A stretch of DNA of 64,000 nt from Clostridium oryzae (GTDB lineage Bacteria > Bacillota > Clostridia > Clostridiales > Clostridiaceae), in assembly GCF_002029235.1 (NCBI RefSeq), contig NZ_MZGV01000011.1, positions 44,425 to 108,424 on the forward strand. The letters run 5' to 3'. The notes under the pieces are model-generated. The model made no database searches. It saw only the letters and a program-made list of their open reading frames with translations, and had not been told where the DNA came from. Shown piece after piece: positions 7,940 through 17,084 of the stretch. Position numbers and translations under genes: made by a program. Each line of letters begins with the position of its first letter. Within the stretch, counting starts at the first letter, position 1.

Positions 7940-8716
7940 TTAATATATAATAAACGGTGCACCGCTTACAGGACTTTTTATAATTTCAACATCTATGTTA
8001 TATATCTTTTTTATAAGTTTCTTCTTCATAATCTGTTCTGGACATCCCTGCTCTATAATATGCCCTTTTTTAACAAATATCATATGATCACTGAAGTATG
8101 ATGCCAGATTTAAATCATGAAGCACAGCTATTATAAGTTTATGTTGCTTTATTTCTCTGAATATATTCAAAAATTCCAGCTGGTATTGTAAGTCTAGATG
8201 TGCTGTAGGCTCATCCAAAAGTATTATGTCTGTCTGCTGAGTCAAAGCTCTTGCTGCAGTTACTCGCTGCACCTCTCCTCCGCTGAGTTCTGTAATAAGT
8301 TTATCCTTCAAAATCCAAGTATTTGTCATTTCCATAGCTTCTTTTACAATTGCTTCATCTTGACTGTTATAGTCCTCAAACCTGTGTTTATATGGAGTTC
8401 TCCCCATCATTACTACATCGTATACTGTGAACTCATATTCTATATTTGAATTTTGAGGTACCACAGTAACACGTCTTGCCAGTTCTTTACTCTTAAATTT
8501 AATAATGTCTGTACCATTTATGTAAACACAACTGCTCTTAGCCGATAGTATCCCTGATATATTTTTTATAAGTGTAGTTTTACCTGAACCATTAGGTCCA
8601 AGTATTGAATATAGCTTTCCCTTCTCGAAATTTAATGTGACGTCATTTAATATATTCTCGTTATCATATGAAAAATTAAGATTACTAATAACTATAGGAT
8701 AGTTCAAGCCAATCAC
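7940..8716 (-). CDS. btuD: Corrinoid/iron-type ABC transporter ATP-binding protein
   Basis: The ATPase of a BtuCD/FecE-class importer, 258 residues. Walker A is GPNGSGKTT, the signature LSGGEVQRV, Walker B IILLDEPTAHLD, and the switch histidine falls in AVLHDLN. The start ATG overlaps the permease stop by four bases (ATGA), showing translational coupling. The family handles B12, haem or siderophores. The cobalamin riboswitch and cobalamin genes around it make a corrinoid the most likely substrate. Confidence 0.9.
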   Translation of the reverse strand: MIGLNYPIVISNLNFSYDNENILNDVTLNFEKGKLYSILGPNGSGKTTLIKNISGILSAKSSCVYINGTDIIKFKSKELARRVTVVPQNSNIEYEFTVYDVVMMGRTPYKHRFEDYNSQDEAIVKEAMEMTNTWILKDKLITELSGGEVQRVTAARALTQQTDIILLDEPTAHLDLQYQLEFLNIFREIKQHKLIIAVLHDLNLASYFSDHMIFVKKGHIIEQGCPEQIMKKKLIKKIYNIDVEIIKSPVSGAPFIIY

Positions 8717-9741
8717 CCTTTTCTGTTTTTGGATAGAAGATATAGAAAATACGGTGAGCCTAAAAGTGCAGTGATTGCTCCTACAGGCAGTTCTGCAGGT
8801 GCTGCTACTGTTCTTGCTAAGGTGTCTGCAAGCAAAAGAAAAATAGCTCCCCCTAAAGCAGAAAACAAAATTAAAGTCTTATTGTCCGGACCCAGTATAA
8901 GTCTTAAAATATGCGGTATTATTAGGCCAACAAAGCCTATTATGCCGCAAAAAGCAACAGCTGCAGCCACCATTAGTGAAGATATGATTATAATAAGTTT
9001 CTTTACATGCTCTATGTTTACTCCCAGCGTCTTTGCAGTTTCTTCACCAGTAAGCATTATATTTAAATCTCTAGAAAATATCAAAGTTATCAACGTTCCT
9101 ATTATTATAAAGGGTGCTGCCATTGCTATTTCATTTGCGCTCGCTGCATTAAAGCTTCCCATTGACCAAAATACAATCTGCTGCAGTTCTTCACGGCTAA
9201 ATACCATTATTATCGATATTATTGAAGATATCATAAAATTTACGGCTATACCCGAAAGCAGCAGCTTCGTAACTGGGAGAGACCGCCCAACTTTAGCGAT
9301 ATTATATACAAGAAGTGTTGTAAGAACAGCACCTAAAAAAGCAAATATAGTTATAGTACTTACTTGCCACTGATTTCCTCCTATATGCAGTACTATTCCA
9401 ATAGCTGCACCGAGAGCAGCTCCTGATGATATCCCAAGTATATATGGATCCGCCATGGGATTTTTAAATACAGCCTGAAAGCTTGTTCCGACCACTGCTA
9501 AACCCATACCAACGATACTTGCCATAATAATTCTAGGCATTCTTACCTTGAATATTATGACTGTCATCGTATATGGTATCTTTGCATGAAGCATGTTTCC
9601 TATAAAAGGGATGGCTTTAAATAGTGTATAAAAAGCATCCTTTATGCTTATATCTGCAGCCCCTAATGAAATAGATAACCCCAAGATAAAAACATATGCA
9701 ATAATCATTATTATGAAAAGCCCAACCCTTTTTTTCTTCAT
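8713..9741 (-). CDS. btuC: Corrinoid/iron-type ABC transporter permease (FecCD family)
   Basis: A 342-residue integral membrane protein with about nine or ten hydrophobic spans. It carries the family marks RMPRIIMASIVGMGLAVVG, NPMADPYILGISSGAALGAA and FCGIIGFVGLIIPHILR, the last near the coupling region that touches the ATPase. It forms the homodimeric channel for BtuF-delivered substrate. A GAGG site precedes the ATG. The gene is 14 bases from btuF and overlaps btuD. Substrate choice (corrinoid) rests on the operon. Confidence 0.9.
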   Translation of the reverse strand: MKKKRVGLFIIMIIAYVFILGLSISLGAADISIKDAFYTLFKAIPFIGNMLHAKIPYTMTVIIFKVRMPRIIMASIVGMGLAVVGTSFQAVFKNPMADPYILGISSGAALGAAIGIVLHIGGNQWQVSTITIFAFLGAVLTTLLVYNIAKVGRSLPVTKLLLSGIAVNFMISSIISIIMVFSREELQQIVFWSMGSFNAASANEIAMAAPFIIIGTLITLIFSRDLNIMLTGEETAKTLGVNIEHVKKLIIIISSLMVAAAVAFCGIIGFVGLIIPHILRLILGPDNKTLILFSALGGAIFLLLADTLARTVAAPAELPVGAITALLGSPYFLYLLSKNRKG

Positions 9742-9755
9742 TGTAACTACCTCTT

Positions 9756-10700
9756 CTATTTAAATAAATCTGGATGCAAAAGCTTTGCCATCTCTTCAAG
9801 ACCATCTGCAATTCTTGGTCCCTGCCTATCCAGAAGATTATTATCTATTTCTAATACCTTTCCCTTTGCTACAGCCTTTAATTTTTTATAACCATCAGCT
9901 TTTATAAATTGTGCTTTTGTATTGTACATTTTTGACACGATAACTATATCAGGATTTTTCTGTATAAGTTTTTCCTTGCTGTAAGCCCAGCCTTTAGCGT
10001 CTTTTGCTATGTTCTCTCCGCCTGCCATATTAATCATTTGTGCTATAAAGGTTTCTCCTGTAGCAGTATAGTCTCCGCTCTTTCCAAAGCTAATAACATA
10101 ATAAACAGTTGGTTTCTTAGCATCTTTTATCTTATCAACTATAGAATTAACTTTAGTTTTCATTCCAGCTACGAGTTCAGCTGCTTTTTTCTTAGCATTG
10201 AGAATTTTTCCTATGGTATCTATACCATTATACACCCCATTAAAATCATTGGCATCATATATAACAACTACTTTTATTCCAAGATCCTTAAGTTTTTTCT
10301 CTACAGCAGCCTTAAAATGAGTAGCTGCTATTACCACTTCAGGTTTAAGTGCTATTATCTTTTCAACATTAGGATCAGTGATTGAACCAATATCCTGAAC
10401 CTTTTTAGCCTTCTTTGGATAATCACAATAACTGCTTCTTCCCACAAGCTCATCACCTTTGCCAAGAGCGAATACTGTTTCTGTTATACTTGGCGCTACA
10501 GAAACCACCCTTTTAGGTTCTTTATCTATGGTAACCTCATCTCCGTTTGAATCTTTGACAGTAAGTGGATAAGTTGTTTTAGTCTCTGTTTTAGCCTCGT
10601 TCTTGATGTCTTTATTTTTTGTTTTTGCAGCACATCCTCCAAACGCCATTATGATTGTCATTATTAATAAAAATATTATACTTCTTTTTAGTAATTTCAT
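9756..10700 (-). CDS. btuF: Corrinoid-type ABC transporter substrate-binding lipoprotein
   Basis: A 314-residue class III periplasmic-binding-type lipoprotein. The signal is MKLLKRSIIFLLIMTIIMAF followed by GGC, the lipobox. The mature protein shows PKRVVSVAPSITETVFALG and DIGSITDPNVEKIIALKPEVV, typical of BtuF/FepB-like binding proteins with two lobes joined by a long helix. A longer frame starts at 10754, but the signal peptide and an AAAGGA site point to 10700. It is transcribed with btuC and btuD. The ligand is inferred to be a corrinoid. Confidence 0.88.
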   Translation of the reverse strand: MKLLKRSIIFLLIMTIIMAFGGCAAKTKNKDIKNEAKTETKTTYPLTVKDSNGDEVTIDKEPKRVVSVAPSITETVFALGKGDELVGRSSYCDYPKKAKKVQDIGSITDPNVEKIIALKPEVVIAATHFKAAVEKKLKDLGIKVVVIYDANDFNGVYNGIDTIGKILNAKKKAAELVAGMKTKVNSIVDKIKDAKKPTVYYVISFGKSGDYTATGETFIAQMINMAGGENIAKDAKGWAYSKEKLIQKNPDIVIVSKMYNTKAQFIKADGYKKLKAVAKGKVLEIDNNLLDRQGPRIADGLEEMAKLLHPDLFK

Positions 10701-10728
10701 TATATATCGCATCCTTTCAATTGCATTT

Positions 10729-11802
10729 TTACAAATTCGCTTTTCTAAGTACATTTATAAGTTTATTATTGTCACTTCTGCTTTTCACAGCCAGTCTTAT
10801 AAAATATTTATCAAGTTTTCTATAGTTATCACATTTTCTTATCAGAATATGCTCTTTCAAACAGTAATTAAACATCTGCTCTGCAGTTATATTATTAAGC
10901 TTGCATAAAAGGAAATTTGCTCTGCCGTCATATACTTTAGAAATGGCAGGTAGCTGTACAAGCTGCCTTTTAAGATATTCCCTTTCGTCTTTATTCGCAT
11001 TAATACTCTTTCGAATATACTCTGAATCTCTATAAATATGTTCTGCTGTTGTCTCTGCAAAGCTATTTACAGTCCAAGGTAACTGCCTTTCCCTTATTTT
11101 ATCAGCTAAACCTTCATTGGCAGTTATCCCATACCCAAGCCTTATCCCAGGAAGAGCAAAGAACTTGGTTACAGCCCTTATAAGCAAAAGACACTCGTAT
11201 CTGCTGCTCTCATGAATAAAGCTAGTCTTCTCGTCACCCACAAATTCAATAAATGCCTCATCAATTATGATGGTTTTATCATTCTTATCACAATAGTCTA
11301 TAATCTCCATAAACTTTTCTTTATCTATAATAAAACCATTAGGATTATTGGGATTCCCGATTAGCAGTGCTTCACAGGTTTTGAGCCTTTCTAATATATC
11401 TTCATAATCAAAGGTCATATCGTCTTTTAATTCACTATAAGTTACCTGACAGCCATGTATATGTGCACATCTCTCATATTCGCTGAAGGATGGAACTACT
11501 ATGCACATACTTTTAAACAGTGAAACAGCCAGATCTATTATCTCAGCAGCTCCATTTCCTGGTATAATCTTAAGCTTATCGTTATCTATATGAAGATAAT
11601 CGGCTATAGTCTTTTTTAATCTTCTATATTCTATATCCGGGTATCTAGTTATGCTCTTCATTGCTTCTTTTACAGCACTTTCAAGTGACTTAGGTGTACC
11701 TAGAAAATTAATATTCGCACTGAAATCAAGTATTTTATTACCCTTAAGCAGACCCTCCGTGTATATGTCGCCTCCATGCTGTGTATAAGTCTTTTCATTC
11801 AT
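10729..11802 (-). CDS. cobD: L-threonine-O-3-phosphate decarboxylase
   Basis: A PLP enzyme of the aminotransferase fold I. It makes (R)-1-amino-2-propanol phosphate, the linker that joins the corrin ring to the nucleotide loop. The N-terminus QHGGDIYTEGLL and the segment ILDFSANINFLGTP are typical of CobD rather than histidinol-phosphate aminotransferase. PLP contacts appear at GNPNNPNG, IIIDEAFIEF and RAVTKFFALPGIRLGYG, which includes the Schiff-base lysine. The length is 357 residues. It starts 12 bases after cbiB, behind GAGGATAA. Confidence 0.92.
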   Translation of the reverse strand: MNEKTYTQHGGDIYTEGLLKGNKILDFSANINFLGTPKSLESAVKEAMKSITRYPDIEYRRLKKTIADYLHIDNDKLKIIPGNGAAEIIDLAVSLFKSMCIVVPSFSEYERCAHIHGCQVTYSELKDDMTFDYEDILERLKTCEALLIGNPNNPNGFIIDKEKFMEIIDYCDKNDKTIIIDEAFIEFVGDEKTSFIHESSRYECLLLIRAVTKFFALPGIRLGYGITANEGLADKIRERQLPWTVNSFAETTAEHIYRDSEYIRKSINANKDEREYLKRQLVQLPAISKVYDGRANFLLCKLNNITAEQMFNYCLKEHILIRKCDNYRKLDKYFIRLAVKSRSDNNKLINVLRKANL

Positions 11803-11814
11803 TTATCCTCACCC

Positions 11815-12777
11815 CTACATAACAAGAAATATAGCTGCTATTATTACAAGAAATAATACCTCTGCCCCAAACATAAGTCTGTTTGCTTGTTCTATATGAG
11901 AAATTTGAAGTTCATATATTTTATCACCCATGGTAGGTTTCTCAACGAGTTCACCAAAGTATATGTTGTTTCCGCCAAGCATTATCTTCATTGCCCCAGC
12001 TGCTGCAGCCTCAGGATATGCACAGTTAGGACTCTTATGATTCTTTCTGTCCCTCAGCATTATTTTGAAACTTCTAACAATATTTCCATTTGTTATAGGT
12101 GCACATAAGCAAATTAAAATTCCAGTGAGTCTTGCAGGAACAAAATTAGCAAAGTCATCCGTTTTAGCAGGAAAAAAACCTATATGACGATACTTTTCAT
12201 TCATATACCCAAGCATCGAATCCATGGTATTTATGCCTTTATAAAGCATAGCAAGCGGTGCTCCACCAATAACAGCATATAACATTGGAGCTATTACACC
12301 ATCTGAACTATTTTCTGCTACTGTCTCTACGGCAGCTCTTACTATCTCCTTTTCCGGCAAATCACTAGTATCTCTTCCAACAATATAAGAAACATATTTC
12401 CGTGCTCCTTTAATATCACCTTCTGCTAGAGCAGTATATACCTTCTTACTTTCTGTATACAGACATCTTGCTGCTATAGTAGTCCATAGAATAAAGATAT
12501 TTACAATATGAAGTACTGGTTTTATAGTCCAAGTAATATATAAAAGAATAAAGGGCACGCCAAAGCTTAGAATGCAGATTAAAAGCACTATGAGTGCTCC
12601 CAATACTTTAAGCTGCTTCTGATTTTCAGCCTTTGCTCTAAATTTCTTCTCCAGCATATTTATCATTCTTCCTATGTAAATAATCGGATGCGGAAACCAA
12701 TAGGGATCACCTAATATAAAATCAATGATAACTGCTGCAACTAAATCCATTGTATTAGCTCTAATAAATTCCATCAT
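11815..12777 (-). CDS. cbiB: Adenosylcobinamide-phosphate synthase
   Basis: A 320-residue membrane enzyme that attaches aminopropanol phosphate to adenosylcobyric acid. Family marks are [19 protein letters not shown] near the N-terminus, [20 protein letters not shown] and the FVPARLTG segment. Several membrane spans are visible. Its ATG overlaps the cbiP stop by four bases and cobD follows 12 bases later, so substrate-making and substrate-using enzymes are co-translated. Confidence 0.94.
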   Translation of the reverse strand: MMEFIRANTMDLVAAVIIDFILGDPYWFPHPIIYIGRMINMLEKKFRAKAENQKQLKVLGALIVLLICILSFGVPFILLYITWTIKPVLHIVNIFILWTTIAARCLYTESKKVYTALAEGDIKGARKYVSYIVGRDTSDLPEKEIVRAAVETVAENSSDGVIAPMLYAVIGGAPLAMLYKGINTMDSMLGYMNEKYRHIGFFPAKTDDFANFVPARLTGILICLCAPITNGNIVRSFKIMLRDRKNHKSPNCAYPEAAAAGAMKIMLGGNNIYFGELVEKPTMGDKIYELQISHIEQANRLMFGAEVLFLVIIAAIFLVM

Positions 12778-14258
12778 CGCTTTATCCCCATAAAAGCGTA
12801 TATACTTTTAATATCAAGACTCTCCCTCACGATATCTGCGAGCTTATCAAGTTCTCTATCTCTCACAGTTTCGTATACAGGTGATATTTCAAGAGCCATG
12901 CCCTTTTGTTTTCTTATTTTATTTAAGAGCATATTTCTTAAATTAGGGCTGTCCAATATACCATGTATATATGTTCCTATCACGTTTCCTTTTTCATTTA
13001 CAGCACCTTCAGCTTCACTGACGTTTTCACCATTTTTTTCGACTATTGTTGCCAATGGTTTTACGCTCTCTGAACTGCTTTTCCCCATATGAATCTCGTA
13101 ACCATATACCTGACCTTTTACTCCATTAAAATTTAATACTGCCTTTACTCTGGTCATAGTTTTCTCTGTTTCAAGTTCTGTAGTTATAGGCAGCAGTCCC
13201 ATTCCTTCCACTTCACCCTTGTCTGTTTCTACATGATATGGATCTTTTATTCTCTGCCCTAGCATCTGATATCCTCCGCAGATACCAAGCAGGATACCTT
13301 TTCTGCTGTAATCTATTATCCTCTTCTCCAATCCAGCCTTTCTTATTGTAACAAGGTCGTCTATAGTGTTTTTGCTTCCCGGAATTATCAAAAGATCAGG
13401 CTCGCCAAACTCTTCTCTGCTGGTTATGAACCTTACACTTACATCCTTCTCACACTTTAAAGCATCCACATCTGTAAAATTAGATATATGAGGCAGCATT
13501 ACAACAGCTGCATCTATCGGTGCAGTCTTATTCTTTTTTATCTCAGCTACTGCACCATCCTCATCTTCCAACAGTAAATTAAAATATGGTACTACTCCAA
13601 GGCAAGGTTTTTTTATGATATCATACAGCATATCAAGTCCAGGACTAAGTAAATTAATATCTCCTCTGAATTTGTTTATTATCGTTCCTTTTACTCTATC
13701 CCTTTCCTCAGGTGTAAGAAGCAGCAGTGTACCCGCCAAAGCAGCAAATACTCCTCCCTTATCTATGTCACCCACAAGCAGTACTGGTGCATCTACAAGT
13801 TCGGCCATTCCCATATTAACAATGTCATGACTGCGAAGATTTATTTCCGCTGGGCTTCCTGCCCCCTCCATTACTACAATATCAAAGTTCTTCTCAATTT
13901 TTTCAAAGTCATTTTTAAGCATTTCTTGAAAAGTTTCCTTTATATCGGTGTATTCCTGAGCAGTTTTGTTATCATAAACCTTACCATTTAAAATTATCTG
14001 ACATTTCATATCTGAAGTCGGTTTTAATAGGATAGGATTCATAAAAGCTTCAGGTTCCAATCCAGCTGCATAGGCTTGAAGCACCTGAGCTCTTCCCATC
14101 TCTTTTCCATCTAAAGTGATATAGGAATTTAAGGACATATTTTGCGATTTATAAGGGCATACTGAATAGCCGTCCTGTTTAAAGATTCTGCATAAGGCTG
14201 CAGTTATGAGGCTTTTCCCTACAGATGAGGCTGTACCTTGAATCATTATTTTGCTCAT
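12774..14258 (-). CDS. cbiP: Cobyric acid synthase
   Basis: Amidates four side chains of adenosylcobyrinic acid a,c-diamide, using glutamine and ATP. The 494-residue protein combines an N-terminal dethiobiotin-synthetase-like domain ([20 protein letters not shown], then [13 protein letters not shown]) with a C-terminal class I glutamine amidotransferase domain. The latter carries the catalytic Cys in [12 protein letters not shown] and the His in [10 protein letters not shown]. It is the first gene of the riboswitch-controlled operon, with GGGGGGAG before its ATG. The length fits the family. Confidence 0.95.
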   Translation of the reverse strand: MSKIMIQGTASSVGKSLITAALCRIFKQDGYSVCPYKSQNMSLNSYITLDGKEMGRAQVLQAYAAGLEPEAFMNPILLKPTSDMKCQIILNGKVYDNKTAQEYTDIKETFQEMLKNDFEKIEKNFDIVVMEGAGSPAEINLRSHDIVNMGMAELVDAPVLLVGDIDKGGVFAALAGTLLLLTPEERDRVKGTIINKFRGDINLLSPGLDMLYDIIKKPCLGVVPYFNLLLEDEDGAVAEIKKNKTAPIDAAVVMLPHISNFTDVDALKCEKDVSVRFITSREEFGEPDLLIIPGSKNTIDDLVTIRKAGLEKRIIDYSRKGILLGICGGYQMLGQRIKDPYHVETDKGEVEGMGLLPITTELETEKTMTRVKAVLNFNGVKGQVYGYEIHMGKSSSESVKPLATIVEKNGENVSEAEGAVNEKGNVIGTYIHGILDSPNLRNMLLNKIRKQKGMALEISPVYETVRDRELDKLADIVRESLDIKSIYAFMGIKR

Positions 14259-14283
14259 GTACTATTTCTCCCCCCTTTTAAAT

Positions 14284-14329
14284 AATTAATAAAAATTAAA
14301 AAAGCAGTGTACCTTAAAGGTAACACTGC
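14284..14329 (-). terminator. Riboswitch expression-platform terminator before cbiP
   Basis: Reading leftward, GCAGTGTTACCTT pairs with AAGGTACACTGC (between 14304 and 14329, one bulged T). A T-rich stretch follows down to about 14284. It lies between the B12 aptamer and cbiP, as expected for a transcriptional cobalamin riboswitch that stops transcription when B12 is bound. Confidence 0.85.
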
Positions 14330-14451
14330 CATTAGAATATCAAATATAACAGCATCCAAATTACAAACATCTGCTGCTGCAATACAAAACCTCTAATAAC
14401 TTTCCCTCCGAAAGCGTACTTAGAATTTTTATTAGTAGTAAACTAATAAAT

Positions 14452-14635
14452 TACAAGTTTCAGGCAGGTCTCCTGACTTATGATTCATCCTAAGCTTATC
14501 CTTCCCCTTAAAAAATAAGAGTGGCACATTATAAGCTTCATCCTCAAATACAGTAGCGGGGGCTGTTACGGATTCATACCGTATTCCCTTTTAATCCTTC
14601 ACCAAATATGTAAACTCAATGAAAGAACCTTAAAA
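14452..14635 (-). ncRNA. Cobalamin riboswitch aptamer
   Basis: On the minus strand the region contains the conserved blocks in the right order: GGGAATACGGTATGAATCC, AGCCCCCGCTACTGT, GAGGATGAAGC, TGCCACT, GGGGAAGG, and the B12 box AGTCAGGAGACCTGCC (complement of 14465-14480). It is followed by an intrinsic terminator and then cbiP. It should repress cbiP, cbiB, cobD, btuFCD and cobO when adenosylcobalamin is plentiful. The boundaries are approximate. Confidence 0.94.
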
Positions 14636-14661
14636 CCCTATTCACTTTTGATTACGGATTA

Positions 14662-14690
14662 AGTCTATAATATATAATAGCCTTTGTCAA
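14662..14690 (-). promoter_or_regulatory. Promoter of the cobalamin operon
   Basis: On the minus strand TTGACA (complement of 14685-14690) and TAGACT (complement of 14662-14667) are 17 bases apart. They lie just upstream of the riboswitch, so the transcript would begin close to the aptamer. Confidence 0.65.
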
Positions 14691-14700
14691 TCAAAAAAAT

Positions 14701-14756
14701 AAGGGGTGAGTGACCTCCGGCGGCTAAAAAATGCCTCCTACGGTCACTCACCCCTT
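14701..14756. repeat. 15-bp inverted repeat between the B12 operon and dppA
   Basis: AAGGGGTGAGTGACC (14701-14715) and its exact complement GGTCACTCACCCCTT (14742-14756), with a 26-base loop. It has no strong T-run on either side. A diverged relative of the right arm, GGTCACTCACCTT, forms one side of the terminator at 57879-57909, and similar bases continue past it in both places. It may be a recurring short repeat. Confidence 0.6.
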
Positions 14757-14792
14757 AAACCAACTCTATGCATTTACTCGAACTAAAATCTC

Positions 14793-14848
14793 AGAAATTC
14801 TGCATATCAGAATTTCTTCCTTCACTTTTCTCTCTACTCTTTTCTCTT
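14793..14848. repeat. Remnant of the palindromic dispersed repeat
   Basis: A 56-base stretch, AGAAATTCTGC...GCAGAATTTCT-like hairpin followed by the CTTCCTTCACTTTTCTCTC tract. It matches the complement of the left inner arm of the repeat copies at 6976-7332 and 46833-47184. The rest of the element is missing, so this is a deletion remnant. Confidence 0.7.
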
Positions 14849-14925
14849 CAATCACTTTCCTCCTGTCTCTATTTCATTGTATAATATATCTAATTATAAA
14901 AACCGAAGCACTAGGAGGAATTCAA

Positions 14926-15729
14926 ATGAAAATATACATAAGTGCAGATATAGAAGGCATAACTGGAACCACTAGCTGGTCAGAAACAGAAAAATCCCTG
15001 CCTAATGACTATGACATATTTGCTGATCAGATGACAAACGAAGTAAAAGCTGCCTGTGACGGAGCTATTAAAGCAGGAGCTGCAGACATATTTGTTAAAG
15101 ACGCACATGATACCGGAAGAAACATTAAACATGATAAACTTCCTGAGATAGCCAAACTTATGAGAGGTTGGAGCGGTCATCCTTTCAGTATGGTATCAGG
15201 TCTGGATGAAAGTTTTGATGCTGCTATTTTCATAGGCTATCATTCAGGCGGTTATACTGGCGGCAATCCTCTCGCTCATACGATGAATAATTCAGATGTT
15301 AGTTATATAAAAATGAATGGTGAATATACCAGTGAATTTTTGATTCACGCCTATGCAGCAGCTACAGTTGGAGTACCTGTTGTGTTTGTAAGCGGTGATG
15401 CTGATCTTTCAAGAGAAATTAAAAAAGTAAATTCTAATATTGAAACATTAGCTGTAAAAGAATGTTCCGGCGGTGCTTCCATTAGTATTCACCCTGATAA
15501 AGCTATTTCAATGACGGAAAAACTTGTAACAAATGCACTAAGTAAGGATCTATCAAAATGTTTATTAAAACTTCCTGAAGAGTTTGAAATTGAAATTGCC
15601 TACAGAGATCCTGCAAAAGCTAGCAGATTATCCTATTATCCAGGAGTAAAGCAGCTTTCAGGTAATATTCTATATTATAAAACTGAGAACTATTTTGAAG
15701 TGCTTAGGATGTTTAATTTTTTGACTTAA
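14926..15729 (+). CDS. D-aminopeptidase, M55 family (DppA-like)
   Basis: A 267-residue zinc peptidase of the DppA family, which removes N-terminal D-amino acids from peptides and forms ring-shaped decamers in the known member. Family marks are MKIYISADIEGITG at the N-terminus (metal-binding Asp and Glu), VKDAHDTGRNI, FIGYHSGG and GNPLAHTMN. An upstream frame extends to 14731, but AGGAGG and the conserved start fix the ATG at 14926. It is a single gene ended by a terminator. It could serve in peptidoglycan peptide or D-peptide recycling. Confidence 0.9.
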   Translation: MKIYISADIEGITGTTSWSETEKSLPNDYDIFADQMTNEVKAACDGAIKAGAADIFVKDAHDTGRNIKHDKLPEIAKLMRGWSGHPFSMVSGLDESFDAAIFIGYHSGGYTGGNPLAHTMNNSDVSYIKMNGEYTSEFLIHAYAAATVGVPVVFVSGDADLSREIKKVNSNIETLAVKECSGGASISIHPDKAISMTEKLVTNALSKDLSKCLLKLPEEFEIEIAYRDPAKASRLSYYPGVKQLSGNILYYKTENYFEVLRMFNFLT

Positions 15730-15734
15730 TTACA

Positions 15735-15775
15735 AAAGCTGGAGTCAGTGATATATCGCCGATTCCAGCTTTCTT
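15735..15775 (+). terminator. Terminator of the D-aminopeptidase gene
   Basis: AAAGCTGGAGTC (15735-15746) pairs with GATTCCAGCTTT (15761-15772), including one G-U pair. It lies six bases after the stop codon and is followed by a pyrimidine-rich CTTCTTCT tract. Confidence 0.8.
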
Positions 15776-16008
15776 CTCTTCTATGTTCTATCAACTCCTT
15801 ACTCAACACAACTTGTCAATAAAGTTTCCAATCTCTGCAATTTACCTAATCATCTTTCAAAAATTGTTTATCCATAAATACAGATTTAAAAAATTTCAGA
15901 TACGAAATAAATAACATTATTGATTTGCCACAATTTAGCCTATAATTTTAGCAATATTTTTATAATCATACTATTATTAGGTTAGTTGCATAAATCTTCA
16001 TCAAAACA

Positions 16009-16037
16009 TTGACATTTTTAATTGAAAATATTATTAT
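16009..16037 (+). promoter_or_regulatory. Promoter upstream of the decayed lysozyme region
   Basis: TTGACA (16009-16014) and TATTAT (16032-16037) are 17 bases apart. It is the only clear signal in the AT-rich gap 15776-16094 and would transcribe the small fragment at 16095 and probably the secreted genes beyond. Confidence 0.55.
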
Positions 16038-16094
16038 TTTAAAAATAGTCATCAATATAATGTATTAAATGTAATTTCTTAGGAGAAAGGAGTT

Positions 16095-16172
16095 ATGATT
16101 TTAACTTTCGAGTATACAGAAACATCATATTTATATGTTAATAATATTTCGGTAGTAGGTTCTTTCCATTGA
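16095..16172 (+). pseudogene. 25-codon gene fragment behind a good ribosome binding site
   Basis: AGGAGAAAGGAG precedes an ATG whose frame, MILTFEYTETSYLYVNNISV and then VGSFH, ends at a TGA. The stretch NNISVVGSF recalls the start of carbohydrate-binding (CBM48/isoamylase-N type) domains, but it is too short to assign. The real gene probably continued and was cut when the lysozyme fragment was joined here. Confidence 0.4.
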
Positions 16173-16183
16173 AAAAGTAATAG

Positions 16184-16453
16184 CAAAATAAAGTTAAATT
16201 ATCTCAGAAACAATATGACGCTTTAGTAGATTTTGCTTTTAATACGGGTATAAGACGTTTCAGAAAATCTACACTTGCTAAGGATATAGAAAATGGTAAT
16301 ACATCTTCAGCAACAATGAAAAAAGATTTTACCATGTGGAATCAAATGAACCATAAGAAATCAGAAGGAGTATATAGACGAAAATCAGACGAATGGCAGA
16401 TATTTAGTAAAGGGGAATACAAAAGAGATTATCCTAAAGCACCTTGGTTATAG
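16184..16453 (+). pseudogene. Truncated phage-type lysozyme (GH24), C-terminal fragment
   Basis: 89 codons open from just after a TAG at 16181, with no start codon at the head. The translation includes KVKLSQKQYDALVDFAFNTG, a segment FRKSTLAKDIENG, KKDFTMWNQMNHKKSEGV and YRRKSDEWQIFSKGEY. This is the order of motifs in T4/P22-type GH24 lysozymes. The N-terminal third, with the catalytic glutamate, is missing. The gene is therefore a remnant of a phage or cell-lysis gene and cannot encode an active enzyme. Confidence 0.75.
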
Positions 16454-16541
16454 TGTAGTATCGTAGATGCAGAAAGTCGAACACATGGAAATCGAGATAA
16501 CTACTTAAGGAATTTTATTTGAATGGAGGCTTGCATTTCTT

Positions 16542-17027
16542 ATGAAACATCTATCGAAAATATTAATAGTAATAATTTTAACTTTTTTTATTATACCGTG
16601 TAATATTAAAGCTGATAATATAAAAGCTTATACTAAATTAGTATCATCGAACAACCAAGTTTTTTATGGTAAATGGTTAATAAAAAAAGTAGCTGCTAGT
16701 TCAAGAATTACTGAATATGGAGATAAAGATATAAAAAAAATACTAGGCAGAACAATAACATACCATAAGGATAAAATTGTTTATGGTAAGCATATCTTAA
16801 ACGATCCACGTTATGAAATAACTAAGGTATCGGAAACAGATTTTTTTTATGGAGGTTACGTTGAATTATCGAAATTAGGTATAAAAAAGAAATGGGTTAA
16901 AGAGGTAGATGTATCAACTCATAGTGGTAAAACCTGGTATGCTTTTGGGGATTTATTCTTCATTAAAAATAAGAATACTTTAATTCTTGATTATGGTGGA
17001 ATCTTTTTTGAACTTATTAGAAAATAG
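16542..17027 (+). CDS. Small secreted protein, paralog 1 of a tandem pair
   Basis: 161 residues with a signal peptide (MKHLSKILIVIILTFFIIPC, cleavage expected near KADN). The mature part has FYGKWLIKKVAASSRITEYG, LGRTITY and ELSKLGIKKKWVKEVDV, and ends FELIRK. It aligns along its whole length with the next gene. I do not recognise the family with certainty. It resembles the many small clostridial secreted proteins that open with 'GxW.I.K....rv..y'. GGAGG lies 15 bases before the ATG, a long spacing. It sits just after the lysozyme remnant. Confidence 0.72.
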   Translation: MKHLSKILIVIILTFFIIPCNIKADNIKAYTKLVSSNNQVFYGKWLIKKVAASSRITEYGDKDIKKILGRTITYHKDKIVYGKHILNDPRYEITKVSETDFFYGGYVELSKLGIKKKWVKEVDVSTHSGKTWYAFGDLFFIKNKNTLILDYGGIFFELIRK

Positions 17028-17084
17028 AAACCGAAAGTGTATACAGAATTATATGTTATATTAAGAAAGTTGAGGAAAAATCAC

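Noticed and set aside
8729..9373. A 214-codon frame antisense to btuC
   Set aside because: Low-complexity Ile/Lys/Ala-rich translation mirroring a membrane protein gene; no start signal.
16184..16453. A working lysozyme or an intact prophage edge
   Set aside because: The catalytic N-terminal part is missing, there is no start codon, and no other phage gene or integrase is visible nearby.
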